Source: Monoplex corrugatus (Eukaryota; Mollusca; Gastropoda; Littorinimorpha; Ranellidae). Taken from it: a DNA stretch of 64,000 nucleotides. The position numbers were made by a program, and so were the translations under genes. The DNA lies in assembly GCA_030674185.1 (NCBI GenBank), contig JAPXFY010000018.1, positions 43,233,432 to 43,297,431 on the forward strand, given 5' to 3'. Position 1 is the stretch's first letter. The number at the start of each line of letters is the position of its first letter. The notes under the pieces were generated by a model. The model was not told where the DNA came from. It made no database searches and worked only from the letters and a program-made list of their open reading frames with translations. Shown here piece after piece: positions 57,301 through 64,000 of the stretch.

Positions 57301-58929
57301 TACTAATTTCAGGGGGCTAGTACTAATAAAAATGTTGACATTATAACAAAGTAAATAGTGAATGATTTGGACTGTTTTTCTTTCGTGAAAAATCTGTCCA
57401 CTAGCACCATCGTGGATGTTGCGGATTGTTACATGTGTGTTAAAATTGAAGAGGTCCAATAGTACAGTATGGATATTAAGATACCACATCATGAGCAATT
57501 GGCTGGTTTCTACAGAGTTGTAATTAGCATGAAATAGAGAATAACACATTTGAAATTTTCAACGTGCAATAAACAAACAAGGATTCATCTTGAAGTGTTT
57601 ACATGTTGGGAAATGGAGTCATATTAGTAGGTTGAGATTGAGTGTCTTTTGTGGCAGCATTTTGGATCATTGATAAATTGCGTCATCACTGAACAAGAAA
57701 GCCCGTGTTCTCATATGGAGAAGATTTTAAGCATGTATTCGTTTCTGCAAAATATTCATAAACTTATGCTTTGGGGAAGGGAGTCTGGAGTCTAGAAGTA
57801 GGTAGATATGGAGCATTGTATACATTTGTGTCAGTATTTTGACAAACTGTGTTTTCACTGAACTGATTCTGAGAAAGGCGCATGTTTGCAGCATGGAGGT
57901 GTGTGTAGTCTTCACATGAACAGTAGCGTTGGATAAAGTAGTCTAGAAATTAGTAGAGATGGAGCATCTGATACGTGTGGCAGTGTCTTGATAACTGTGC
58001 TTTTCTCTGAAATGGCTGGTTGGCTCGTTTGGTAGAGCCGTGGACTCAAGATTCAATGTCTCGAGTTCAGTCCCAGCCTGCAACATATAAGCAGGGCTGT
58101 TTACTGCCCATCTTAATTCTGTTGGTGTCAGTTTAGTGTTTCATAGTTCCCTCCCCCCCTTCCTTCCCCATTTCAAGACCTTGCTGATGTATGGGGTTTT
58201 GTACTGGCTCATTGAGTCTGCCAGATAATTATTGGTATGTTTGGTTGGAGCACATATGGAGTTGTCTGAGAGTGATGAACTCCCTTTGAACGAACTCCAA
58301 ACGTGAAACTGCATTGAACAGGGTGATCCATGATTGGAGCATGGAAGAGTGTGTGAATAATTCACTGTGTGTAGTGTGTACATGAAGTATTGAACAGATA
58401 TCTATGAGGAAAAGAATCAGCAAGGTGTAATGTTTAGTTTAATATGTGTGACTGTATTGTGATAAATTATGTTTTCACTGAATATGATGGCCCGTATTTG
58501 CAATGTAGAGGCCTGTGGAAGCAGTGGATTACATTTATACTAGGTTGTGGTGCTTCATCATCATCATCATCATGTGCCCTGCCGCATGGCGTTGGCGATC
58601 ATGGCCCTCCATATGTATCTGTCCCTTGTTGCCGCAAGCACATCTTCCACCCTCTGTCCTCAGCCACCCTGCAAGTCTGTCCAATATTTTCTTCCTGGGT
58701 CTACCTGGTGTTCTCTTTCCCTCCAGCTTTTCATGTAGTGCTTACATGAAAACAAATATCAGGGAACAGAGGCTGGTGTCCAGATGTAGGTCAATAGGGA
58801 GTGTCTTATATTTTTGGCAGTACATTGACAAGTTGTGTTATGGAACAGGGAGGCCCATGTTCGCAGCATGGAGGAGTGTGTGGTAGACGCAGTCAACCAG
58901 CACAACAAATTGGCTGCTTCATCAGACGC
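48302..58929 (+). CDS. INTS13: INTS13 (Asunder) gene, 5' part: first four coding exons, continues beyond the right edge
   Basis: Integrator subunit 13 (Asunder in flies) is part of the INTS10-13-14 module of the Integrator complex, which cleaves nascent snRNA and other transcripts (family knowledge). Coding exons 48307-48531, 49696-49761, 54787-55001 and 58849-58929 give about 195 residues with matching phases. The N-terminal SHKTVFVLDHSSYF aligns with human SHKTVFVVDHCPYM. LWTCSVECLFEYMRIVFDI matches LWTCSVESSMEYCRIMYDI, and later blocks match NRGRIICITNAK and HEHNKLAANSD. This region is the start of the VWA-like domain. A good acceptor (CTCTAG) lies five bases before the ATG, so a noncoding first exon must lie upstream. 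No fifth exon was recognised between 58930 and the window end. Confidence 0.93.
48307..48531 (+). CDS. INTS13: INTS13 coding exon 1
   Basis: Residues 1-75, from MFPVSHKTVFVLDHSS to FDIYPDYKL. The exon probably begins at 48302, after the acceptor CTCTAG with a T-rich tract, so five bases of 5'UTR precede the ATG. Donor GTAAAG, phase 0. The head end of a DR1 repeat stops about 65 bp upstream. Confidence 0.92.
48568..48870. repeat. (AC)n-rich tract after INTS13 exon 1
   Basis: Interrupted ACAC/CATGCAC and (CT)n sequence starting about 35 bp after the donor. Confidence 0.9.
48950..49190 (+). repeat. Tandem duplication of about 113 bp, INTS13 intron 1
   Basis: Two near-identical copies beginning AATTATGAAGGACTCATCAT and ending TTTAGTGTTTGTGT. 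Confidence 0.85.
49613..49693 (+). repeat. 24-bp tandem repeat forming the acceptor tract of INTS13 exon 2
   Basis: Three units of ACGTGTGTTTAAAATTTG plus a T run. The last T run leads straight into the acceptor TTTTTTACAG at 49695, so the polypyrimidine tract is part of the repeat. Confidence 0.8.
49696..49761 (+). CDS. INTS13: INTS13 coding exon 2
   Basis: Twenty-two codons (residues 76-97), including NKSLNSWAHKEMNMNQ, which aligns with human HVLNSWTQEDQNLQE. Acceptor TTTTTTACAG, donor GTAAAA, phase 0 on both sides. Its T-rich acceptor tract is the last unit of a 24-bp tandem repeat. Confidence 0.88.
49822..50165 (-). repeat. DR1 copy 7, tail half (continues after insertions at 53343)
   Basis: The tail begins about 60 bp after the donor of INTS13 exon 2. 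The copy runs to the TTAGTTATGTTTAAATTT part of the middle, where a 45-bp tandem repeat starts. The remaining half resumes at 53343. Confidence 0.85.
50134..51227 (+). repeat. 45-bp minisatellite, about 24 units, INTS13 intron 2
   Basis: Unit TTTAAATTTATATTCAGGTC followed by TCACCTGTCTCAGTATTCAGG and a short linker; 45 bp, some units longer by a few bases. The unit contains no stop in one plus-strand frame, so it yields a run of FKFIFRSHLSQYSG peptides that is not a real protein. The first unit grows out of DR1 copy 7. Two more units lie beyond the LINE at 53345-53420. Confidence 0.9.
51228..53342 (+). mobile_element. L2-like LINE copy C, inserted in the 45-bp minisatellite
   Basis: Starts at the same internal base as copy A and ends GCGCTTTATAAATATTGTAA plus (ATT)n. 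RT motifs are as in copy A: LSAAFDTIHHGILL, GIPQGSVLGPVLFTLYTSP, then FYADDTQLQD in another frame. At least two frameshifts are visible: a C-run change near 52140 and a deletion near 52320. It is a pseudogene copy. Confidence 0.85.
53343..53590 (-). repeat. DR1 copy 7, head half
   Basis: Resumes with two units of the 45-bp minisatellite, then runs through TTTTTTAAATCCCC to the head (GATATGGCTCTATGCAG). Together with 49822-50165 it reconstitutes one DR1 element split by the tandem expansion and by an L2-like LINE. Confidence 0.8.
53700..54046 (+). repeat. 44-bp minisatellite, about eight units, INTS13 intron 2
   Basis: Unit GTGGATATCACAGCAAACAA plus CTGGGAGATAGTATCAGCGT and TTTT. Units are almost identical, which suggests recent expansion or homogenisation. 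Confidence 0.9.
54420..54475. repeat. (GACA)n microsatellite, INTS13 intron 2
   Basis: About twelve ACAG units with a CTGG interruption. Confidence 0.95.
54787..55001 (+). CDS. INTS13: INTS13 coding exon 3
   Basis: Residues 98-168 plus two bases. Contains LAMGLANVGPPF (human LMAALAAVGPPN), LSQAVEALCQI (LVAAVETLCKI) and NNGRIICFTHMK (NRGRIICITNAK). An acidic loop, GAGSEDEEYS, replaces the human linker. Acceptor CTAACAG, donor GTGAGT, exit phase 2. Confidence 0.94.
55490..56830 (+). mobile_element. Mariner-like DNA transposon with near-perfect inverted ends
   Basis: The element (55492-56828, 1337 bp) is flanked by TA on both sides. Its ends are about 28-30 bp inverted repeats starting CGAGGGTACTTTCC and ending GGAAATTACCCTCG, with one mismatch. 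Length, TA target duplication and the encoded transposase all fit the mariner family. It sits in INTS13 intron 3 in sense orientation. Confidence 0.95.
55622..56758 (+). pseudogene. Mariner transposase with one in-frame stop
   Basis: The frame 55622-56491 stops at TGA, and the same frame continues to 56758. Seen: a helix-turn-helix N-terminal part (VSLKEIADCLDIHSSTASMI), SRWIPHILTPEN, then the catalytic region IVTGDETWVYMYEP (first Asp) and HPAYSPDLAPCDFYLFPHLK (last Asp of the D,D34D motif). The usual HDNA-PH motif is ILHEYATAHE here, so the second Asp is replaced. Premature stop plus lost catalytic Asp indicate an inactive copy. Confidence 0.92.
56831..57640 (+). other. INTS13 intron 3 after the mariner element
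   Basis: AT-rich unique-looking sequence; nothing recognised apart from a short direct repeat (GGAGGCTAGTACTAAT / GGGGGCTAGTACTAAT) near 57290-57330. Confidence 0.5.
57640..58535 (+). other. Apparent decayed duplicates of INTS13 exon 4 and its upstream intron
   Basis: Four stretches resemble the segment 58780-58890. Near 57880, GCATGTTTGCAGCATGGAGG matches the true exon's CCCATGTTCGCAGCATGGAG. Near 58320, CAG is followed by a frame reading SMEECV in the correct phase, with TGA at 58383. Weaker matches lie near 57695 and 58490. The intron part (TTGACAAACTGTGTT and variants) repeats with them. None keeps both splice sites and an open frame. Confidence 0.5.
58005..58320 (+). mobile_element. tRNA-derived SINE (second family), INTS13 intron 3
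   Basis: Head GGCTCGTTTGGTAGAGCCGT with B-box-like GAGTTCAGTCC at 58063-58073, then a body through CATTTCAAGACCTTG and TTTGAACGAACTCCAAACG. The same head appears reversed at 61845-61905 and the body reversed at 61120-61345. A head-like fragment (GAGTTCAATCCCAGCC) lies at about 2190. Confidence 0.7.
58849..58929 (+). CDS. INTS13: INTS13 coding exon 4
   Basis: Completes codon 169, then residues 170-195 plus two bases: EAHVRSMEECVVDAVNQHNK and LAASSD, matching human DSHVRMLEDCVQETIHEHNKLAANSD. Acceptor TGGAACAG, donor GTGAGT. Several sequences resembling this exon and its upstream intron lie in the preceding 1.2 kb. Confidence 0.93.
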
Positions 58930-59039
58930 GTGAGTTTCTGACTTCTTCATATGTTTGTCTGTTTGCTTTGTTAGTTTGTCGATTCTGCTTTCGTACAGAC
59001 ACATGCACATAAAAACTTGTAAATGAGACACAGTTTACA

Positions 59040-59280
59040 GGCCATCAGTGCTAGAAATTTTTTATGTCTTTCTTTGTTTGCTGGCTATCGATGCTAGAAA
59101 ATGTGTTATGTCTTTCTTTGCTGGCCATTGGTGCTAGAAAATCTGTTGTATCATTCTTTGTTTGCTGGCCATCAGTACTTGAAAATCTTTTTGTCTGTCT
59201 TTTTTGCTGGCCATCAGTGCTAGAAAATCTGTTATGTCTTTCTTTGTTTGCTGGCCTTAGTTAAGTGCAAGAAAATCATG
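59040..59280 (+). repeat. 44-bp minisatellite, left block, INTS13 intron 4
   Basis: About five units around GCTGGCCATCAGTGCTAGAA and AATCTGTTATGTCTTTCTTT. Continues after the long inverted repeat at 59940. Confidence 0.85.
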
Positions 59281-59342
59281 TGTGTGTGTCCTCTGAAGGT
59301 AAAAACAAAATATGACCGCTGGATCTTTAGGGTAAAATATAA

Positions 59343-59910
59343 AACAGTGAAAAGTAAGTTGTTTGTGAAAGATCCTTTGGAGTAATATAAGCACAACGTT
59401 TCGAGCCCAGGCTCTTTGTCAAGTGAATGAAAAGTGGTAAATGAAAGTGACGTGGAAAATAAAAGTGACGTGGAAAATAAAATGATGTGGAAAATAAATA
59501 TGACAGGGCAGTACTGGTGGGGGGTGGGGTGGGGGAGAAGAGGGGGAAACAGTAGGGATTAGTAGGACAAGGAGAGGGCCCAGGCACCACCGAGAATACA
59601 GGAAATACATGGAGAACTGCATCATCCACCGACTGGGAACAGTCCAGCCGGCGGGCCTGAACACCCCAACTGCCGACACGTAGCGGTGCCTGGGCCCTCT
59701 CCTTGTCCTACTAATCCCTACTGTTTCCCCTCTTCTCCCCCACCCCACCCCCCACCAGTACTGCTCTGTCATATTTATTTTCCACGTCACTTTTATTTTC
59801 CACATCACTTTCATTTACCACTTTTCATTCACTTGACAAAGCCTGGGCTCGAAACGTTGTGCTTATATTACTCCAAAGGATCTTTCACAAACAAGCTACT
59901 TTTCAATGTT
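59343..59910. repeat. Long inverted repeat, arms about 225-246 bp with a 97-bp loop
   Basis: Left arm 59343-59588 and right arm 59686-59910 are near-perfect complements, including GATCCTTTGGAGTAATATAA, ACGTTTCGAGCCCAGGC and AGTAGGACAAGGAGAGGGCC. The left arm has one extra ~21-bp internal unit (GTGACGTGGAAAATAAAA). No coding capacity. It splits a 44-bp minisatellite, as a foldback transposon insertion would. Confidence 0.9.
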
Positions 59911-59939
59911 TCATGTATTGTATGTGTGTGTTTGTGTGT

Positions 59940-60525
59940 TGTCCATCAGTTCTAGAAAAACTGTTGTGTCTTTCTTTCTTTGCTGGTCATCAGTGCTTGA
60001 AACTGTTGTGTCTTTCTTTGTCTGCTGGCCATCAGTGCAAGAAAATCTATTGTGTCTTTCTTTGTTTCCGGGCCATTAGTGCTAGAAAATCTGTTGTCTT
60101 TCTTTGTTTGCTGGCCATCGTTGCTAGGAAATCTATTGTGGTGTGTTGTTTGTGTGCTGGCCATCAGTGCTTGAAAATCTGTTGTGTCTTTCTTTGTTTG
60201 CTGGCCATTAGTGTTTGAAACTCTGTGTCTTTCTTTGTTTGCTGGCCATCAGTGTTTGAAACTTTGTTGTGTCTTTTTTTGCTGGCCATCAATGCTTGAA
60301 AATCTGTTGAGTCTTTGTTTGTTGGCTATCAGGGCTAGAAAATCTGTTGTGTTCTTTGTTTGTTGACCATTAGTGCTAGAAAATCTGTTGTGTCTTCTTT
60401 GTTTGTTGGCCATCAGGGCTGGAAAATATATTGTTTCTTTCTTTGTTGGCCATCAGGGCTGGAAAATATGTTGTGTCTTTCTTTGTTTGCTGGCATCAGT
60501 GCTAGAAAATCTGTTGCGTACACAC
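59940..60525 (+). repeat. 44-bp minisatellite, right block
   Basis: About 13 diverged units of the same sequence as 59040-59280, with unit-length variation. It is followed by a (CATA)n region. Confidence 0.85.
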
Positions 60526-60534
60526 ATACACATA

Positions 60535-60858
60535 CAAATAATAATACATACATGCATACACACATACATACATACATACATACATACATACATACTAATA
60601 CTAAAGCTATCACTACAATACATACATACATACAACATACATACATACATATACATACGTACATAATTAGTTAATTAATATCATGGCAGTGTCATCACGG
60701 GCCAGAGTTTAGAAGGGATGATGTCCATGTCTGCTGCAAACGTGTTGTGTTCATGACATACATACATTTTCACATACATACAGCACATGTAGTTACCTCT
60801 GTACATAATACTAGATGCATACACACACACATGCGTGCACACAACACACACACACACA

Positions 60859-60896
<38 letters not shown>

Positions 60897-60975
60897 GCAT
60901 GCACAACACACACACACACACACACACACACAACACACCACACACACACACACACACACACACAAAACACACCAC
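60535..60975. repeat. (CATA)n and (AC)n microsatellites, INTS13 intron 4
   Basis: CATA tetramers at 60535-60665 and several AC blocks at 60820-60975. Confidence 0.95.
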
Positions 60976-61344
60976 ACAGCTTTGGAAATGAAAACAGCAG
61001 ACCCTTTGGCATTTTCATGAATGTTAACTTTATTACAGCCCTATAAACAGCAAATTCTCCATTTGATTCTTGTACAAGTTTGGTTTGTAAGGAATCCTTT
61101 TTTACTGCATTACAGCACTTGAAATTTAGAAACTCAAATCTGTATTATGTTTGGAGTTTGTTCAAGAAAGATTTATTGCATTGGGATAATTCCATATGCG
61201 CTCCTCCCAAATCTGCCAGCAAGTACCTGGCAGACTCCTTGAGCCTGCACAAAACTGTATGTGCTTGAAAAGGTCTTGAAATGGGAAAGAGGGAGGGGGC
61301 AGGACACATAAAAACACTAAACTGACTCCACCGAACTGATGAAG

Positions 61345-61810
61345 TACCATAAAGTTCGGGCTATAAGCCGTGACTTTTTCCCCCAGCTTTAACCCCTGCA
61401 GCTTAAAAAATGATGCGGCTTATTTGCGGATTTTCCCAATCCCATGAGCGTCATGTTCTCGTCTATTCTTAGTTTCTCTTTAACTCACCAAAATCATGTT
61501 TACCGTTCATGACTTTTTCGGTGAGCTCCATGTTAAAGTGTTAACTGTTCACGTTTTTAAATAAAATCCGCACACATTGAAGCTTTCGGATCAGTATTCA
61601 GATCTGCTCTGCTCAAGCGTACACCCTCATCATGCTGAAATGCGACGTAATGCCTATGAAGCAGCCTTCAAGCTGAAGATGATCAACCTGGTCATTGAAG
61701 AAGTGCGGCTTATAAACCAGTGCGGCTTTTGTGTGAATATAAAGATTTTTCTATGATTTAGTGGGTGCACCTTATATACCGGTGCACCCAATAACCCAAA
61801 CATTACGATA
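61345..61810 (+). mobile_element. Pogo/Tigger-like MITE inserted in a SINE
   Basis: Ends TACCATAAAGTTCGGGCTAT and, in reverse complement, TATCGTAATGTTTGGGTTAT match at most positions and are bounded by TA. The interior holds repeated ATAAGCCG/TGCGGCTTAT motifs and a 38-codon remnant frame. SINE-like sequence continues on both sides, so this is a nested insertion. Confidence 0.75.
61640..61756 (+). pseudogene. Remnant of a pogo/CENP-B-type transposase N-terminus
   Basis: Thirty-eight codons beginning MRRNAYEAAFKLKMINLVIE. This matches the start of the helix-turn-helix domain of pogo/jerky-type transposases (YDAAFKLKVV-type). After IEE the frame runs into the terminal-repeat sequence, so most of the transposase is gone. 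Confidence 0.7.
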
Positions 61811-61917
61811 TTAAGGCAGGTAGGGCACAGGCCGGTTCTTAGATTTTGGGCTGGCATCCAGCTCGAGACATCATATCTCAAGTCCATGTCTCTATCAACA
61901 GAGCCATCCAATCTGTG

Positions 61918-62336
61918 TTAACCCTTTTGACTCCAGCACCCTGTCCACCAGCATCCTGCATTATCAACCATGCTAGCAAAGCAAAATCATAACCGTTTGA
62001 CTCCCTCATCCTGTCCACCAGCTTCCTGCAGGAAAATGGTGGATAGACGAGGGAGTCAAAGAGTTAACTGCCAGAAAGCTGGTGGATAGGATGAGGGAGT
62101 CAAAGGGTTAAGGTTTTTGCAGTTGGTTGATAGGGCGCAGGGTTAAGTCTTTGACTCCCACACCCTGTCCATTGGCATCCTGCATTGTGGACCATGTTAG
62201 AAAAGCAAAAACTTAACCCTTTGATTCCCTCACCCTATCCACCAGCTTCCTGCAGGAAGCTGGTGGATAGGGTGAGGGAGTCAAAGGGTTAAGGTTTTTG
62301 CAGTTGGTGAATAGGGCGTGGACGTCAAAGAGTTAA
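61918..62336. mobile_element. Two tandem TP1 repeats, INTS13 intron 4
   Basis: Two units share a boundary near 62140. The second contains a perfect palindrome around CAGCTTCCTGCAGGAAGCTG with long arms, flanked by TTAACCCTTTGATTCC and GGAGTCAAAGGGTTAA. Confidence 0.8.
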
Positions 62337-62929
62337 ATTTGTGGCCTGCCTGAAGGTTGAATCTATGACCTCTGCTGTACCCAACCGAGCTAATGGGTCC
62401 ACCAGCTCAAAATATTTACATGTATTTTCAGAACAGCACGGGGTAAAACAGATACAATCTTGTGTGCAGTTGAATATTAGAACAAGCTTCAAAATGTCAG
62501 GGATTTCAACACTTCGTTTTAGTTACACTGACTCATTTTGATGAGATACGTGAAGTATAATGAAAGTGAAAACTCAGATTATTACACAATTTACAGTATG
62601 AACAAGTCATATTCATGACAGATGATCATGTATTCAAATTTACAAGTTAGAGTTAGATTTTAACTCTCACTGGTTAAGATTAAAAAAAAAGTTATTCTGT
62701 TTTGTGAAAAAAATAATGAAAATAAGAAGACTCATCGCTGCAGTACCCACTAAAGTATAGTCAAGGATCAGAGGGAGAGAGAGGAGAGAGAGGGGGTGGA
62801 GTGGAAGAGATGGGTAGAAGATAGAGATATACTTTGGATATAGATGTAGATATTGATACTGATATATGTGTGTATATATACATAGAGTCATGTATCAGTG
62901 AGATGATATTTCATTTACACAAGTGTGCT

Positions 62930-62963
62930 CTCTGTCTGTCTGTCAGTCTGTCTGTCTCTCTGT

Positions 62964-63034
<71 letters not shown>

Positions 63035-63066
63035 ACACACACACCCAACACACACACACACACAAA
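62930..63066. repeat. (TCTG)n(AC)n microsatellite, INTS13 intron 4
   Basis: CTGT units then long AC runs broken by single CCA steps, directly left of the 42-bp minisatellite. Confidence 0.95.
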
Positions 63067-63099
63067 CTCACATCATCTTACATAGTACAAACACAAATG

Positions 63100-63930
63100 T
63101 TTTATAATTCTAATGTGGATGTGAGAGTGACACTTTTTACAGAATCTAATAGATATGTAAACCATGAGTGATGATATTACAGATCTAATAGATATGTAAA
63201 CCATGATTGATGATATTACAGAATCTAATAGATAGTGTAAACCATGAGTGATGATTATTACAGAATCTAATAGATATGTAAACATGAGTGATGATATTAC
63301 AGAATCTAATAGATATGTAAACCATGAGTGATGATATTACAGAATCTAATAGATAGTGTAAACCATGAGTGATGATTATTACAGAATCTATAGATAGTGT
63401 ACTGTAAACCATGAATGATGATCATTACAGAATCAGATAGATAGTGTAAACCATGATTAATGATTATTACAAAATCCAATAGATATTGTAAACCATAATT
63501 GATGATTTATTTTATTACAGAATCTAATAGATGGTGTAAACCATGAATGATGATTATTACAGAATCTATAGATAGTTGTAAACATGAACAATGATTATTA
63601 CAGAATCTAATAGATGTTGTAAACCATGAATGATGATAATTACAGAATCTATAGATAGTGTAAAACATGAACAATGATTATTACAGAATCTAATAGATGT
63701 TGTAAACCATGAATGATGATTATTACAGAATCTATAGATAGTGTAAAACATGAACAATGATTATTACAGAATCTAATACTAGTAATAGATGTAAACCATG
63801 AATGATGATAATTACAGAATGTAATGAATGTTGTAAACCATTAATGATGATTATTTCAGAATCCAGTAGATGTTGTAAACCATGAATGATGACTATCATC
63901 TATACAGCATCTAATAGATATTGTAAATGG
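63100..63930 (+). repeat. About 42-bp minisatellite, roughly 19 units, INTS13 intron 4
   Basis: Unit GTAAACCATGAATGATGATT plus ATTACAGAATCTAATAGATA. Units vary in length by 1-5 bases, and some are more diverged toward the right end of the window. Confidence 0.85.
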
Positions 63931-64000
63931 TGGAAGTGGAAATATTTCAATAAGTTCACACCAAATGGAAAATTAATGACTGTATTTGACTGACACTTGT

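Larger units (their letters stand above)
61120..61910 (-). mobile_element. tRNA-derived SINE (second family), split by the pogo-like MITE
   Basis: Reverse-strand head at 61811-61910 (CATGGACTTGAGATATGATG, AGCTGGATGCCAGCCC) and body at 61120-61344 (CAGTTTAGTGTTTTTATG, CATTTCAAGACC). The plus-strand copy at 58005 shows head and body contiguous, so 61345-61810 is an insertion. Confidence 0.7.

Noticed and set aside
59419..59814. 131-codon open frame across the long inverted repeat
   Set aside because: Follows from low-stop-density pyrimidine-rich arms; both strands give similar frames, as expected of an inverted repeat.

Overview
This is animal nuclear DNA. It has GT-AG spliced genes, kilobase-scale introns crowded with (AC)n/(GT)n microsatellites, several non-LTR retrotransposons (CR1-like, L2-like and another LINE type), a mariner element, tRNA-derived SINEs and many MITE-like repeats. 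The proteins are clearly metazoan. The repeat style suggests a marine invertebrate, possibly a mollusc, but nothing here fixes the species.

Three cellular genes could be assembled exon by exon, with splice phases that agree at every junction. (1) MTMR14 (myotubularin-related phosphatase, Jumpy) is on the minus strand. Its start codon is at 14903, and seven coding exons run leftward to 380, giving about 206 residues; the catalytic part lies beyond the left edge. (2) TRMU (mitochondrial tRNA 2-thiouridylase, MnmA family) is on the plus strand. It is complete: nine coding exons from 19660 to 31770 encode 390 residues, with the PP-loop and both catalytic cysteines present. (3) INTS13/Asunder (Integrator subunit) is on the plus strand. 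Its first four coding exons (48307-58929, about 195 residues) are visible and the gene runs off the right edge. MTMR14 and TRMU are divergent, with start codons 4.8 kb apart. The three genes act in separate pathways (phosphoinositide turnover, mitochondrial tRNA modification, RNA 3'-end processing), and I see no sign that they form a functional cluster.

Between TRMU and INTS13 lies a transposon graveyard (35.2-44.8 kb). A CR1-like LINE on the minus strand, with ORF1, endonuclease and RT regions still recognisable, is split by inserted plus-strand L2-like LINE sequence. A further L2-like copy follows at 43.8 kb. INTS13 introns hold another L2-like copy inside a 45-bp minisatellite, a mariner element with near-perfect 30-bp ends, a pogo-like MITE inserted in a SINE, and a long hairpin inserted in a 44-bp minisatellite.

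Three observations deserve most attention. First, a dispersed repeat family of about 550 bp (called DR1 here) has seven copies. All lie within about 25-80 bp of a coding exon, and six of them are wholly antisense to the host gene. Second, a TTAA-bounded palindromic family (called TP1 here) has nine loci. One starts at the fourth intron base of a TRMU donor and another ends 23 bp before a TRMU acceptor. Third, the intron before INTS13 exon 4 carries apparent decayed copies of that exon.
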